Source of the DNA: Methanobacterium sp.
GTDB taxonomy: Archaea; Methanobacteriota; Methanobacteria; Methanobacteriales; Methanobacteriaceae
Reading direction: 5' to 3'
Assembly: GCA_028700095.1 (NCBI GenBank)
Contig: JAQVTJ010000021.1
Location: 1-21,596, forward strand
DNA length: 21,596 nucleotides
The number at the start of each line of letters is the position of its first letter. Positions within the stretch are counted from its first letter, which is position 1. The notes below the pieces were generated by a model that worked only from the letters and a program-made list of their open reading frames with translations, had not been told where the DNA came from and searched no databases. The position numbers and the translations under genes were made by a program. Positions 1-8,418 of the stretch are shown here, piece by piece.

Positions 1-254
1 CCCAGTCTTTTAATTAAAATTGCAGCTATTTTCCTGTCTTGTTCTATAGCAATAACTTTTCCTACATTTTTTGCAAGGGGTATGGTCAAAGTACCTATTC
101 CTGCACCAATTTCAAGAACAGTATCATTAATTGAGAGCTCTGCTTTTAGAATAATCTGTGAAAGCACATTTTTATCTATAAGATAATTTTGTCCCTTTCT
201 TTTATCAAGCTTTATACCTTGTTTATTTAATATTTGGAGGGTTTCAGATAACAT
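1..254 (-). CDS. ksgA: 16S rRNA dimethyladenosine transferase KsgA/RsmA (partial, N-terminal part)
   Basis: This is the first 84 codons of a gene that runs off the left edge. It should dimethylate two adjacent adenines near the 3' end of 16S rRNA, using S-adenosylmethionine, during small-subunit assembly. The translation carries the family's entry motif (KRKGQNYLID, equivalent to the GQ-FL-D motif of KsgA) at about residues 18-27, then the SAM-binding loop EIGAGIGTLT and the acidic end of the next strand (AIEQD). The ATG at 254 has AGGAG about 12 bases upstream. It follows the DUF655 gene on the same strand after a 127-base AT-rich gap holding oligo-T runs, so it may have its own promoter. 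The identity rests on the N-terminal Rossmann part only. Confidence 0.9.
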   Translation of the reverse strand, partial: MLSETLQILNKQGIKLDKRKGQNYLIDKNVLSQIILKAELSINDTVLEIGAGIGTLTIPLAKNVGKVIAIEQDRKIAAILIKRL

Positions 255-381
255 TAGAATTTTTAACTCCTAAAAAAGGGGGATTATTTATTAAATTATA
301 CAATTTTAGTTTTTTTTTAAATAATTTTTAGTGATATATAAAAAAAAATAGTTAGGGATAAAATATATATAAAAAAAAGAG

Positions 382-975
382 TTATCTTTTTAATAATGGT
401 TTTTTTGGTTTCGGGGGTCTAGTAAAGATAATATATTTCATCTTACCTTTTCTCTCTTCTCCTGCTTCCAGTTCAAGATGGATACGTTTTGCAATGAGTT
501 TAACAGGTTCTGCAAGCATTGTAACACGGTTTTTTATATCTTCAAAACTTGTGAATTTAGCTTGTTTCCTGGCATTTATAATATCCCACATATGTTTTTT
601 ACCGATTCCAGGTAGTAATTCTAGCTGGTGTAATCTAGTTGAAATGGGACCTGCATCATTGAAAAATTCTACAAATTTTTCTTCTTTTTCTTTAATTATT
701 TCCTCAATAACATAATCAAGCTCGATTTTAGCGGTTGCTGTAAGTTTATCATACTTTAACCTGCTATTTACACGGGCTATCTCATCTCTTTTACCAGGAC
801 CAATATAAACCCTTTCGTGTATATCTAGTTGAACTCTCTCCTTTGGAATGAGCTCTAGGAGAGTAAATTCTTCTGTACCCACAACTTGTGCTATAGGCTT
901 TCTTTTAAATGAAGGTGTACCTTCCTTAACATAACCTAAAGGAAGATAATCAAGGATAATAGCATGATCTTCCAT
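382..975 (-). CDS. DUF655 family protein, predicted RNA/DNA-binding with helix-hairpin-helix
   Basis: A 197-residue protein of the archaeal DUF655 family, whose function is not established. The N-terminal half is beta-rich and resembles an OB-like nucleic-acid-binding fold. A helix-hairpin-helix segment (LLPGIGKKHMWDIINAR, roughly residues 120-136) is clear, which suggests binding to RNA or DNA. The C-terminus is basic and proline-rich (RPPKPKKPLLKR). The frame could open at GTG 984, but ATG 975 is preferred because GGGTGG lies 5 bases upstream of it and the protein then begins MEDHAII. The gene follows rpoF on the same strand after about 80 bases, within a cluster of ribosomal, RNA polymerase and rRNA modification genes, so a role in RNA metabolism is a reasonable inference only. 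Confidence 0.85.
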   Translation of the reverse strand: MEDHAIILDYLPLGYVKEGTPSFKRKPIAQVVGTEEFTLLELIPKERVQLDIHERVYIGPGKRDEIARVNSRLKYDKLTATAKIELDYVIEEIIKEKEEKFVEFFNDAGPISTRLHQLELLPGIGKKHMWDIINARKQAKFTSFEDIKNRVTMLAEPVKLIAKRIHLELEAGEERKGKMKYIIFTRPPKPKKPLLKR

Positions 976-1053
976 TAAAACCACCCGGATGGTTATTATA
1001 TATCTAGACCCGTGGGTCCTAAATATTCCAATGTTTTGGAATTATCTTTTTTT

Positions 1054-1386
1054 TTAGTTTCTGTACTTGTTTACTATTTCTAATATTTGCTCTAATTCTT
1101 CTTTTTTATGTGAACCCCTTTCTTTTGCAAATATAAGTCTAAGATCTGCAAGATCTACAGGCATAATATCTGCAATTTTAATTGCCTGTGTTAGTTTTAT
1201 AATTTCTCCAAGTTCTTTAACAAGATTTTGAGCAGGTTCAATATCGAGCTTTGCAAACTTGGTAACATGATCTACTGCAAGGTTCTGTTCATATGTTGGT
1301 TCATATGATTGAGCGCCTTCTTCAAGCATTTCTTTGGCTTCTGCAATTGTGATGGGATCAGTTTCAATAACTTTTTTTCCAATCAT
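1054..1386 (-). CDS. rpoF: DNA-directed RNA polymerase subunit F (Rpb4 homologue)
   Basis: A 110-residue homologue of eukaryotic Rpb4. In archaeal RNA polymerase, subunit F pairs with subunit E (Rpb7) to form the stalk that helps open promoters and binds the transcript. The protein is all-helical with the family's pattern: an N-terminal MIGKKVIETDPIT strand, TIAEAKEMLEE helix, then the HRDC-like C-terminal helices (IADIMPVDLADLRLIFAKER). The reading frame can start at GTG 1395, overlapping the rpl21e stop, but ATG 1386 gives the expected MIGKKV N-terminus and has GTGAT 4 bases upstream. It is immediately downstream of rpl21e and almost certainly cotranscribed and translationally coupled with it. 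Confidence 0.93.
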   Translation of the reverse strand: MIGKKVIETDPITIAEAKEMLEEGAQSYEPTYEQNLAVDHVTKFAKLDIEPAQNLVKELGEIIKLTQAIKIADIMPVDLADLRLIFAKERGSHKKEELEQILEIVNKYRN

Positions 1387-1391
1387 TAATA

Positions 1392-1685
1392 TCACTTTTG
1401 CATTTTAAGGTGTTCTGGTCTGATTATTAATTTTTTAGATTTATTACCATCATTTATTTCTACAATATAGGCTTGTCCTCTTTTATCTTCAACTTTACCT
1501 GTTTTTCCATGGAAACGTGGATGTGGTTGGCCTTTGTGAATACTTGGATCGATTATTATATGAACTAAATCACTTTCATCGAAGGTTTGTATTTTTTTGG
1601 TTATAGGGTTTGTTCTCCCTGCTCTTATAGTTTTTTTAAGTTTGTAACGTGTTTTACTTCTTGAACCTTTTGATCTTTTTACCAT
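1392..1685 (-). CDS. rpl21e: 50S ribosomal protein L21e
   Basis: A 97-residue basic ribosomal protein of the large subunit, found in archaea and eukaryotes. The N-terminus MVKRSKGSRSKTRYKLKK and the central HPRFHGKTGKVEDKRGQAYIV segment, an SH3-like barrel, are diagnostic. The ATG at 1685 is chosen over an in-frame ATG at 1700 because a strong GGAGGT lies just before it and the shorter form matches the family. It is the first gene of the rpl21e-rpoF-DUF655 group: the stop codon TGA overlaps the alternative GTG start of rpoF. A long AT-rich region upstream probably holds its promoter. Confidence 0.95.
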   Translation of the reverse strand: MVKRSKGSRSKTRYKLKKTIRAGRTNPITKKIQTFDESDLVHIIIDPSIHKGQPHPRFHGKTGKVEDKRGQAYIVEINDGNKSKKLIIRPEHLKMQK

Positions 1686-2009
1686 ATTTAAAACCTCCAA
1701 AACCCTTCAGGGTCTGTTGTAACAATGAATTTAATCATCTTATAATAAACCAACAAAATTATTTGGTTTTATTACTATCTATAATATTATATAATATTAT
1801 AATTCATTCTCTAGTCTAAAAATTTAAATTGTTTTTTTTTATATAGTTGTATTATAAAATTCGTTTTAAGACTAACTATGAAATTCAATAGATTTAGATA
1901 GTTATTCAAATATATTCTTTTTTTTGTATGTTGAATCTTTAATCTGCAAGTAGATATAAATATATATTTTGATTTTTTTCAACTATATAATATTATCCCT
2001 TTCATTGCT
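1686..2009. other. AT-rich intergenic region between pus10 and rpl21e
   Basis: 324 bases without a supportable gene on either strand. Starting beside rpl21e it holds that gene's GGAGGT ribosome binding site. Further out are a 20-base perfect AT palindrome at 1781-1800 (two copies of ATAATATTAT) and a possible minus-strand TATA element, CTATATAAAAAA, near 1837-1848. I see no GC-rich island that would betray a structured RNA. The minus strand has no clear oligo-T terminator just after pus10, so read-through from pus10 is possible. Confidence 0.5.
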
Positions 2010-3233
2010 TTAAATGTTCACATCAAGAACATCAAGTTTAACACATTTGGCACCTGTTTTAAATATTCCTGCTATACTGGGTTGGCTTCTGTTTTCATCA
2101 CTGGATATGAGTTCTTTGATATAAAGACCGCCTTCACATTCTATTATAAGTTCTAATAATTTTGGGTTGATCTTTTTATATTTTATTTGTCTGATTTCAC
2201 GGGTTCGTATTTTATCTGCACGTCTATGTGATACTCTTATGGGTGTGCGTTGGTTTATTATTTTAATGGATTTCAATGAATCTAATAGTGAGTTATCAAC
2301 TTCATTTTCAAGTTCTACTGTTGCTTTGTAAATTTTATATGTGTCTCTTGAGGATTCTTTAATAATTGCTCGTCTGTTTTTTTCAACAAATTTCATTTCT
2401 GAAATTTCAACTTTGCCAGCTGCATGTTTATTAATGGTTTCCTGAAGTTTTTTTAGATTTATATCTCGGAATTTAGGTTCTTTAATTTCAAGGACAAAGG
2501 TTCTTCCTTTACCTAACATTTTAACATCAATATCTTCACGGCCAGCTCCATGAAACTTAGCACCTATTCCATTTGCTGCTTTAATTGCATCTTCTGAAAT
2601 CAGTTCTTCAACTGTTTCAGTATACATTTTCCCTGTGTAATTGCATTTTTCACAACCTTTACTTTTACATTTATTGCATGGCCATTTTGTTTGTGGAATT
2701 CCCCTTATAAGCTTTCTATATCTGCTTTCTATGAAAATTGGATTTATTTGTATATCTATTGTATCTGTATGGAAATCTACCATTAAAACAATATTGGGAT
2801 TGTCAAATTCAACCTCTTTTGATAGTTTTAATGAAATTTCTTTACCAATTTCTCTGTTTATTTCTTTTTTTATATTCTCTACATCAATATCAAATGTTTC
2901 ATGTATCTTTTCTTCTCTTCTAAGTATTTCAGGATCAACACGACTACCTACTAAGAAATTAGAAAAATGAATTTCTTCATCTTTTAAAACTCCAACTACA
3001 TTGTTGATCATATTATCTAAATCATTGAAAAGATCATTACAAATATAACATGTATCTGTTTTTGAGATATTTTGTTTGGATTCTTCCAATTGGTTTCTAA
3101 GATATTTTCCACGTTCCAGGTTTCCAGGGCCGTCAATGTTTTTGGAGAAATTTCTACCAAGACATCTGTAACATATATTTCCTTGGGTAATTCCAATAAT
3201 ATTAACTAATTTATCTTCTATTGAAAGTTCCAT
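2010..3233 (-). CDS. pus10: tRNA pseudouridine synthase Pus10
   Basis: A 407-residue protein that isomerises uridine to pseudouridine in the T-loop of tRNA (positions 54 and 55 in archaea). The N-terminal accessory domain has two CxxC pairs (CYRC at 21-24, CYIC at 62-65), and a further cysteine cluster CNKCKSKGCEKC follows near residue 190. The catalytic domain is recognisable by GAGREDIDVKMLGKGRTF, where the aspartate after REDI is the expected nucleophile, and by the TPIRVSHRRADKIR block near residue 330. The length is normal for archaeal Pus10. It sits between srp54 and rpl21e on the same strand. The ATG at 3233 is preceded only by a weak AAGGA. Confidence 0.95.
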   Translation of the reverse strand: MELSIEDKLVNIIGITQGNICYRCLGRNFSKNIDGPGNLERGKYLRNQLEESKQNISKTDTCYICNDLFNDLDNMINNVVGVLKDEEIHFSNFLVGSRVDPEILRREEKIHETFDIDVENIKKEINREIGKEISLKLSKEVEFDNPNIVLMVDFHTDTIDIQINPIFIESRYRKLIRGIPQTKWPCNKCKSKGCEKCNYTGKMYTETVEELISEDAIKAANGIGAKFHGAGREDIDVKMLGKGRTFVLEIKEPKFRDINLKKLQETINKHAAGKVEISEMKFVEKNRRAIIKESSRDTYKIYKATVELENEVDNSLLDSLKSIKIINQRTPIRVSHRRADKIRTREIRQIKYKKINPKLLELIIECEGGLYIKELISSDENRSQPSIAGIFKTGAKCVKLDVLDVNI

Positions 3234-3397
3234 TTTACCATTTCCTTAAATTGATCCTATATTTAACCATTATATCTATTGGATGGTTATAAAATTTATT
3301 TTTAGGTTAAATAATAGTTTAATATAATAAAATAAGAGTTAATAATGTGTATAATATATTTTTATATTATAAAAAAATTGATGTTGGGATAATATTT

Positions 3398-4729
3398 TTA
3401 TCTCATCATTTGTTTCATCATCTGTCCAAGTGGTCCGCCCATATTTCTTTTCCCAAATCCTTTCATTGCTTTTTTTGTGACATTATAATATTTTAAAAGT
3501 TCTTTCACATCTTCATTTCTCATACCTGATCCTCGGGCTATTCTTTTAACACGGGATTTTTTAATAACTTCAGGGTGTTCTAGTTCATGTTCTGTCATGG
3601 AGTCCATTAATATCTTATATTTGGCAAGTTTTTCCTCTGTTACTTTAGATGCGTTTTTAGGAAGTTTACCTCCAGCACCAGGAATCATATTCATTACTTG
3701 TTGCATTGGTCCCATTTTATTCATCATCTCAAATTGTGAGTACATATCCTTCAATGTGAATTTACCACTGAACATGGCATCAATAGCACCCATATCTCCT
3801 TCTATTTCTGCTATTTCCTCTGCACGTTCAATTAATGTTTTTATATCTCCCATTCCAAGTAATCTTGAGATGAATCTATCAGGATCAAATGCTTCAAAGT
3901 CTTCAACACGTTCACCTGTTCCAATAAATTTAATTGGTGCTCCTATTTCAGCTACAGCTGAAAGAGCTCCTCCACCTTTAGCAGAACCATCTAATTTGGT
4001 TATGATTATTGAACCTATTTTACTTGTTTTATTAAATGCAAGAGCTTGTTCTCTGGCTTGTTGTCCTATAGTTCCATCTATAACCATTATAACTTCATTA
4101 GGATTTATGACCTTTGAAAGATTTTCCATTTCATTTAAAAGATCTTTTTCTTCTTTGTGACGTCCTGCAGTATCAATTATTATAATATCATTCTTTTTAG
4201 CAGCTTTCAATCCTTTTTTTACCAGGTCTAGTGCATCTGTATTTTCAGGATCTCCATAAATCTGTACATTCATATCTTCAGTTAGTTGTAGTAATTGTTC
4301 ATATGCTGCAGGTCTCCAAGTATCAGTACTTACTATTGCAGGGTTAAAACCTTTTTTCTTAAAATAACGTGTAAGTTTACCTATGGTGGTGGTTTTACCA
4401 CTTCCCTGCAGACCCATGAAGAGAATTTTATAGGGTTTTTTATTGATTTCAATTTCTTTGGCTGTTGTTCCTAGAAGATTAACAAGTTCTTGGTAAACTA
4501 TTTTTATAACATGTTCTTTAGGAGTAACACCTTTTGGAGGTTCTTCATTTAAGGAACGATTTTCAATAGTTTTTGAAAGATTTAAAACCAGTTTAATATT
4601 AACATCTGATTGGATAAGGGCACGTTGAATATCTTTTATAACCTCTTTTACTACTTCTTCATCGATTATAGCCATTCCTGCTAGTTTTTTCATTGTTTTG
4701 GTCAGATTTTTTCCTAGATTGCCCAACAT
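3398..4729 (-). CDS. srp54: Signal recognition particle 54 kDa protein (GTPase)
   Basis: A 443-residue SRP54/Ffh protein. With 7S RNA it binds signal sequences as they leave the ribosome and docks with FtsY at the membrane in a GTP-dependent cycle. The N domain covers about residues 1-100. The G domain shows GLQGSGKTTT (106-115), DTAGRHKEEKD (from 186) and TKLDGSAKGGG (from 244). The methionine-rich M domain (about 300-443) contains FEMMNKMGPMQQVMNMIPG, the RNA-binding RIARGSG motif, and a C-terminal MGGPLGQMMKQMMR tail. The ATG at 4729 has GGTGA 6 bases upstream. Two M-domain finger loop stretches are as rich in methionine as expected. It is upstream of pus10 with a 164-base AT-rich gap. Confidence 0.97.
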   Translation of the reverse strand: MLGNLGKNLTKTMKKLAGMAIIDEEVVKEVIKDIQRALIQSDVNIKLVLNLSKTIENRSLNEEPPKGVTPKEHVIKIVYQELVNLLGTTAKEIEINKKPYKILFMGLQGSGKTTTIGKLTRYFKKKGFNPAIVSTDTWRPAAYEQLLQLTEDMNVQIYGDPENTDALDLVKKGLKAAKKNDIIIIDTAGRHKEEKDLLNEMENLSKVINPNEVIMVIDGTIGQQAREQALAFNKTSKIGSIIITKLDGSAKGGGALSAVAEIGAPIKFIGTGERVEDFEAFDPDRFISRLLGMGDIKTLIERAEEIAEIEGDMGAIDAMFSGKFTLKDMYSQFEMMNKMGPMQQVMNMIPGAGGKLPKNASKVTEEKLAKYKILMDSMTEHELEHPEVIKKSRVKRIARGSGMRNEDVKELLKYYNVTKKAMKGFGKRNMGGPLGQMMKQMMR

Positions 4730-5121
4730 TTGTTCTCACCAGTTTATTTTTTAAGATAGAAATTATGTTGTATTAATATAATAATATTTAATTTTTAAAA
4801 TATAATATATTATTATGAGTTTATTTTTGTACTTTTATTTGTAATCAACCTATTTTTATTTTTAAATTTCAGATATTTTTATTTTTTAAATGGAAAGTTT
4901 ATTTAATAGATAATCTAAAAGGTAGATTTACATATTACTTTTGGTGTTAAATATAAATTCATTAGATATAAAAAGGGTAGTTATTAATATTTATTTATAA
5001 TAATATTCATGCACCTAGAAATGTTGATTTGATTTAAATCTTTAAAAAAAATTAATGGATTTTAGGGTGGAATTATTTTTATAATATATAAATTTTAAAT
5101 AAAGATTGATCCGGTGAGAAA
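4730..5121. other. Divergent AT-rich intergenic region between srp54 and hpt
   Basis: 392 bases between two genes transcribed away from each other, so both promoters should lie here. The hpt side has a good TATA-like element (listed separately). The srp54 side has its GGTGA site at 4736-4740 and only vague AT-rich candidates for a TATA box. I looked for tRNA-like or other GC-rich structured RNA and for short frames with ribosome binding sites and found none that I can support. Confidence 0.5.
5079..5093 (+). promoter_or_regulatory. Probable TATA box of hpt
   Basis: The sequence TTATAATATATAAA lies about 30-40 bases upstream of the hpt start codon. Archaeal TATA boxes sit about 26 bases before the transcription start, so this would give a short leader that still includes the GGTGA site at 5113-5117. 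The surrounding DNA is AT-rich, which weakens the call. Confidence 0.4.
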
Positions 5122-5697
5122 ATGCTTAAAAAACTTAAGAACAGCTTAATTAAAGCGCCTATAATTAAAAAAAAGGAATATAACTATTTTGTTCATCCAA
5201 TTACAGATGGTATCCCTGTGGTAGATCCTTCACTTCTTGAAGAAACTGCTGAGGCCATTGCATTGGTTGGTAATATGGAAGTTGATAAAATAGTTTGTGT
5301 GGAAGCAATGGGAATACATATTGCAACTGCACTTTCAATAAAAACAGGAATACCATTTTCAGTTATAAGAAAACGTGTTTATGGGCTGGAAGGAGAAGCT
5401 CTTGTTCATCAAACCACAGGTTATAGTAAAGGACAATTATATATAAATGGTTTGGAGAAAGGAGATAAAGTAATTCTTGTGGATGATGTTGTGAGTACTG
5501 GTGGAACATTAATAGCAGTTCTAAAAGCATTGGAAAGGATGGGTGTGGATGTTGTGGATGTTATTGCAGTTATAGAAAAGGGCAATGGAAATGATATTGT
5601 CAAAAATGCAACTGGAATTAATATTAAAAGCCTTTTAAAAATAAATATAGTGGAAGGAAAGGTTGTAATAGAAGGATGTGCAGATGATTCATTGTGA
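5122..5697 (+). CDS. hpt: Hypoxanthine/guanine phosphoribosyltransferase
   Basis: A 191-residue purine salvage enzyme that joins hypoxanthine or guanine to PRPP to give IMP or GMP in the cytoplasm. The type I phosphoribosyltransferase signature VILVDDVVSTGGT is at about residues 115-127. The N-terminal segment YNYFVHPITDGIPVVDPSLL is typical of the methanogen Hpt family rather than bacterial Hpt, and resembles adenine phosphoribosyltransferases in length and layout. An 8-base adenine run early in the gene (III KKKEY region) is intact, so the frame is undisturbed. The start has GGTGA 4 bases upstream. dph2 follows 47 bases later on the same strand. Substrate choice (hypoxanthine versus adenine) is inferred from the family. 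Confidence 0.9.
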   Translation: MLKKLKNSLIKAPIIKKKEYNYFVHPITDGIPVVDPSLLEETAEAIALVGNMEVDKIVCVEAMGIHIATALSIKTGIPFSVIRKRVYGLEGEALVHQTTGYSKGQLYINGLEKGDKVILVDDVVSTGGTLIAVLKALERMGVDVVDVIAVIEKGNGNDIVKNATGINIKSLLKINIVEGKVVIEGCADDSL

Positions 5698-5744
5698 AAT
5701 TTTATTTCTATCATTAAATTCTATTTAAAGGACTGATAAACAAT

Positions 5745-6740
5745 ATGTCAATTCATCAACTTGAATTAACTTATATTATAAAAAAAATAAAAGAATTAAA
5801 AGCTTTTATTGTTGGTTTACAGTTCCCAGAAGGTCTTAAAGTCCATGCTATAAAAGTGGCTAGACAAATTGAATTAAAAACAAATGCAACAGTAATAATA
5901 TCTGCAGACCCCTGTTATGGGGCTTGTGATGTGGCTGATGTTGATATGAGAGGCTTAGTTGATGTAATTGTCCATTTTGGTCACAGACCTCTTCCAATTG
6001 ATTATGATGTGCCTGTTATTTTTGTTGATGCAAGTTCTAATATAGATGTGCATGGTTGTATTGAAAATGCAATGAATTTTCTTGAAGAATATAATAAAAT
6101 AGGTCTTGTTACAACAACACAACACCTACATATTCTAGATGAGGTAGCAGATCTTTTAGAACATAATGGTAAAAAAATCTTAATTAATAAAGGCATAGGC
6201 ACAACAAGAGGACAGGTTTTGGGCTGTAATTTTTCAGCTATAAAAAATATGGATGCTGACGCATTTCTTTATGTTGGAAGTGGAAATTTCCATGCACTGG
6301 GAATTAAACTATTTACACATAAACCTGTGTTTGTTGCAGATCCCTATCTTGGAGAGGCAAGGGAAATAGATAAATTTGCAGATAGAATTTTAAGAATACG
6401 TTATGCTAGAATAGCAAAGGCAATGGAAGCAGAAAGATTTGGGATTATTGTTTCATCTAAGAAAGGTCAATCAAGATTAGAACTTGCAAAAAATTTGAAA
6501 AATATGTTAAATGAAGAAGGTAAAGAAGGATTTATATTATTTTTAGATGATATATCTCCTAAACTACTTTTACCATTCATGGATTTAGATGCTTTTATAA
6601 TGACTGCATGTCCTAGAATTGCTATTGATGATTCTAATATATATAAAAAGCCCTTATTAACACCAAAAGAGCTTGAAATATTATTTAAAAGAAGAAAATG
6701 GGAAAATTATGAAATAGATGAAATTAAATATACCATATAA
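5745..6740 (+). CDS. dph2: Diphthamide biosynthesis enzyme Dph2 (3-amino-3-carboxypropyl transferase)
   Basis: A 331-residue enzyme that carries out the first step of diphthamide synthesis. A non-classical radical-SAM reaction moves the 3-amino-3-carboxypropyl group of S-adenosylmethionine to a histidine of translation elongation factor 2. The three cysteines that hold the [4Fe-4S] cluster are visible: C57 in DPCYGACDVADV, C161 in GCNFSA and C289 in TACPRIAIDD. Archaeal Dph2 acts as a homodimer, and length and spacing are normal. It sits between hpt and csl4. About 190 AT-rich bases separate it from csl4, enough for a new promoter. Confidence 0.95.
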   Translation: MSIHQLELTYIIKKIKELKAFIVGLQFPEGLKVHAIKVARQIELKTNATVIISADPCYGACDVADVDMRGLVDVIVHFGHRPLPIDYDVPVIFVDASSNIDVHGCIENAMNFLEEYNKIGLVTTTQHLHILDEVADLLEHNGKKILINKGIGTTRGQVLGCNFSAIKNMDADAFLYVGSGNFHALGIKLFTHKPVFVADPYLGEAREIDKFADRILRIRYARIAKAMEAERFGIIVSSKKGQSRLELAKNLKNMLNEEGKEGFILFLDDISPKLLLPFMDLDAFIMTACPRIAIDDSNIYKKPLLTPKELEILFKRRKWENYEIDEIKYTI

Positions 6741-6937
6741 AGAATAAACCAACAAAACCTATTATTATATTAATATTATATTTAACAAATTGGAATATTT
6801 ATATAATTATATAAATATGGAGATAGATAATAACCACAATAACAATTCATAGCTAGAATGAATTATTTTCCATTATGAAAAATGTAAAAATTCAAAGATA
6901 AATCTTTTATACACTTATTTTAGTTGAGGTGAATATG

Positions 6938-7507
6938 ATGAAAACCAAATCTGGAGATTTTGTTTTGCCAGGGGATGCTTTAGGAGTAACTGAGGAGTTT
7001 ATTCCATCAGAATGGACCTATGAAGATGAGGGGAAGATAAGATCCCTTGTGGCAGGAAAAGTATCAGTAGATAATAAAAACAAGAAAATATCCATAATAC
7101 CAAAAACAAGCTCCCCATCTATTATTAGAAATGGAGTGGTTGTTGTTGGTCAGGTATCTGATGTAAGAGGTCAAAGAGCCCTTATAAAATTAGATAGTAT
7201 TAAGGATAATAGCAGAGGTCTTGTAACATCTTTTTCAGGAGGAATACATATATCACAGGCCCAAAAAGGTTATGTGGCTAAATTAACTGATGCCTTTAGA
7301 ATAGGGGATCTTATTGAGGCCAAAGTAACCAAAATAATGGGCATAGACAATGTTGACCTTACAACAGCCGAAGATGAACTTGGTGTTTTAAAGGCTATGT
7401 GCACAAAATGCAGACATTACATGAAACAAACAAACAAAAACGAAGTTGAATGTCCAAACTGCGGTAATAAGGAAAGAAGAAATCTTTCTTCAAAATATGA
7501 GGGATAA
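6938..7507 (+). CDS. csl4: Exosome complex RNA-binding protein Csl4
   Basis: A 189-residue cap subunit of the archaeal RNA exosome, which recruits RNA and the DnaG partner to the Rrp41/Rrp42 ring for 3'-5' decay and tailing. The N-terminal domain has SGDFVLPGDALGVTEEF. A central S1 domain follows (VVVVGQVSDVRGQRALIKL to about residue 140), and a C-terminal zinc ribbon (CTKC near residue 154, then CPNCGNKE near 172) closes the protein. The frame opens at GTG 6929, but that codon lies inside the GAGGTGA ribosome binding site (6926-6932). ATG 6938, 5 bases downstream of it, is the better start, with ATG 6935 as an alternative. rpoL follows after a single base, so the two are coupled. Confidence 0.93.
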   Translation: MKTKSGDFVLPGDALGVTEEFIPSEWTYEDEGKIRSLVAGKVSVDNKNKKISIIPKTSSPSIIRNGVVVVGQVSDVRGQRALIKLDSIKDNSRGLVTSFSGGIHISQAQKGYVAKLTDAFRIGDLIEAKVTKIMGIDNVDLTTAEDELGVLKAMCTKCRHYMKQTNKNEVECPNCGNKERRNLSSKYEG

Positions 7508-7508
7508 A

Positions 7509-7778
7509 ATGAAGGTATTAAAGGATACAAAGAAGGAACTTGAAATAGAAATAACTGGTGAAAATCATTCATTATGCAATACTTTAAGAAAGACTCTTAT
7601 GGAGGATGAGGATGTTGAGGCAGCAGCATATGTTATTGAACATCCTATTATTGGAGAGTCAAAATTATATGTTAAGGCTAAAAATCCAAAAAAATCCCTT
7701 AAATTAGCTGCAGAAAAAGTTAAATCAAGATGTAATGAATTCAAAGATTTAATAGACTCTTTTGAAGATGAAAAATAG
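7509..7778 (+). CDS. rpoL: DNA-directed RNA polymerase subunit L (Rpb11 homologue)
   Basis: An 89-residue subunit that pairs with subunit D (Rpb3) to form the assembly platform of RNA polymerase, equivalent to half of the bacterial alpha dimer. The motif ENHSLCNTLRKTL, followed by AAAYVIEHPIIGESKLYV, is the hallmark of Rpb11/RpoL. An in-frame ATG exists as far upstream as 7446, inside csl4, but ATG 7509 is chosen because GAGGGAT lies just before it and the protein then begins MKVLKDTKKELEIEI, as expected for the family. It starts 1 base after the csl4 stop and ends 2 bases before the DUF99 gene, forming a tight operon. Confidence 0.95.
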   Translation: MKVLKDTKKELEIEITGENHSLCNTLRKTLMEDEDVEAAAYVIEHPIIGESKLYVKAKNPKKSLKLAAEKVKSRCNEFKDLIDSFEDEK

Positions 7779-7780
7779 AA

Positions 7781-8418
7781 ATGAAGAAAAAGAAATTCCG
7801 GATAATAAAAAATGAAATAAGAATTCTTGGAATTGATGATTCACCATTTCCATCCCATACAAAAGAAGAAATATTATTGGTTGGAACTGTTTTCAGAGGC
7901 GGTAGCTGGTTAGATGGTGTTTTAAGTACATATATCCATGGTGATTGTACTGATGCAACACAAAAAATAATTAACATGGTTATAAATTCAAGAAATTTAG
8001 GCCAGCTAGGAGTAATAATGCTTGATGGAATTACATTTGGTGGTTTTAACCTAGTTAATATCCGTCAAATATTTGAAGCAACAAGCATACCTGTTATTGT
8101 AATAATGCGAAAATTTCCAAATTTTAATGGGATAAAAAAAGCATTGGAAAGATTTGAAGATTTTGAAGACAGATGGACTAATGTTCTTGAAGCTGGAGAA
8201 GTTTACAGTGTAAAGAATAATAAATCTATTTATATGCAATATATGGGATTAAAAAGGAAGATGCAGAAGATATAGTTAAACTTTCAACAACTAGAAGTGC
8301 AATACCTGAACCCATTAGAGTTGCACATATTATAGCTGCAGGTATAATAACGCAGAATCCAAAGGAAGTGCCTAATACCAGTTATAAGGAAGTGTTCATA
8401 TTAAAAATCCTCTTTTAA
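7781..8418 (+). pseudogene. DUF99 (UPF0215) family protein, frame broken near 8235
   Basis: The first 150 or so codons read as a normal DUF99 protein: RILGIDDSPF near the N-terminus, GTVFRGGSWLDGVLSTYI and GVIMLDGITFGGFNLV. DUF99 proteins are related in fold to endonuclease V and are thought to act on nucleic acids; the role here is inferred. The starting frame ends early at a TAG at 8273-8275. The missing family C-terminus (EDAEDIVKLSTTRSAIPEPIRVAHIIAAGI) is intact in the -1 frame and runs to TAA 8416-8418. The switch falls at GGA TTA AAA AGG (about 8235-8248), where one extra A would restore the frame. It may be a true lesion, a sequence error or recoding. It starts 2 bases after rpoL. Confidence 0.8.

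Noticed and set aside
1781..1800. A 20-base perfect palindrome made of two copies of ATAATATTAT
   Set aside because: It consists only of A and T in an extremely AT-rich spacer, so such palindromes arise by chance. I kept it as a note in the spacer entry only.
3597..4160. A long open frame on the plus strand inside srp54
   Set aside because: It is the antisense shadow of an intact, strongly recognisable SRP54 gene. It has no ribosome binding site or recognisable family.
1744..6757. A 15-base direct repeat, AATAAACCAACAAAA, at 1744 and 6743
   Set aside because: In DNA with this composition several matches of this length are expected by chance in 21 kb. The flanks do not match.
7446..7508. Earlier start for rpoL inside csl4
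   Set aside because: It would add 21 unrelated residues overlapping csl4, and the GAGGGAT site fits ATG 7509.
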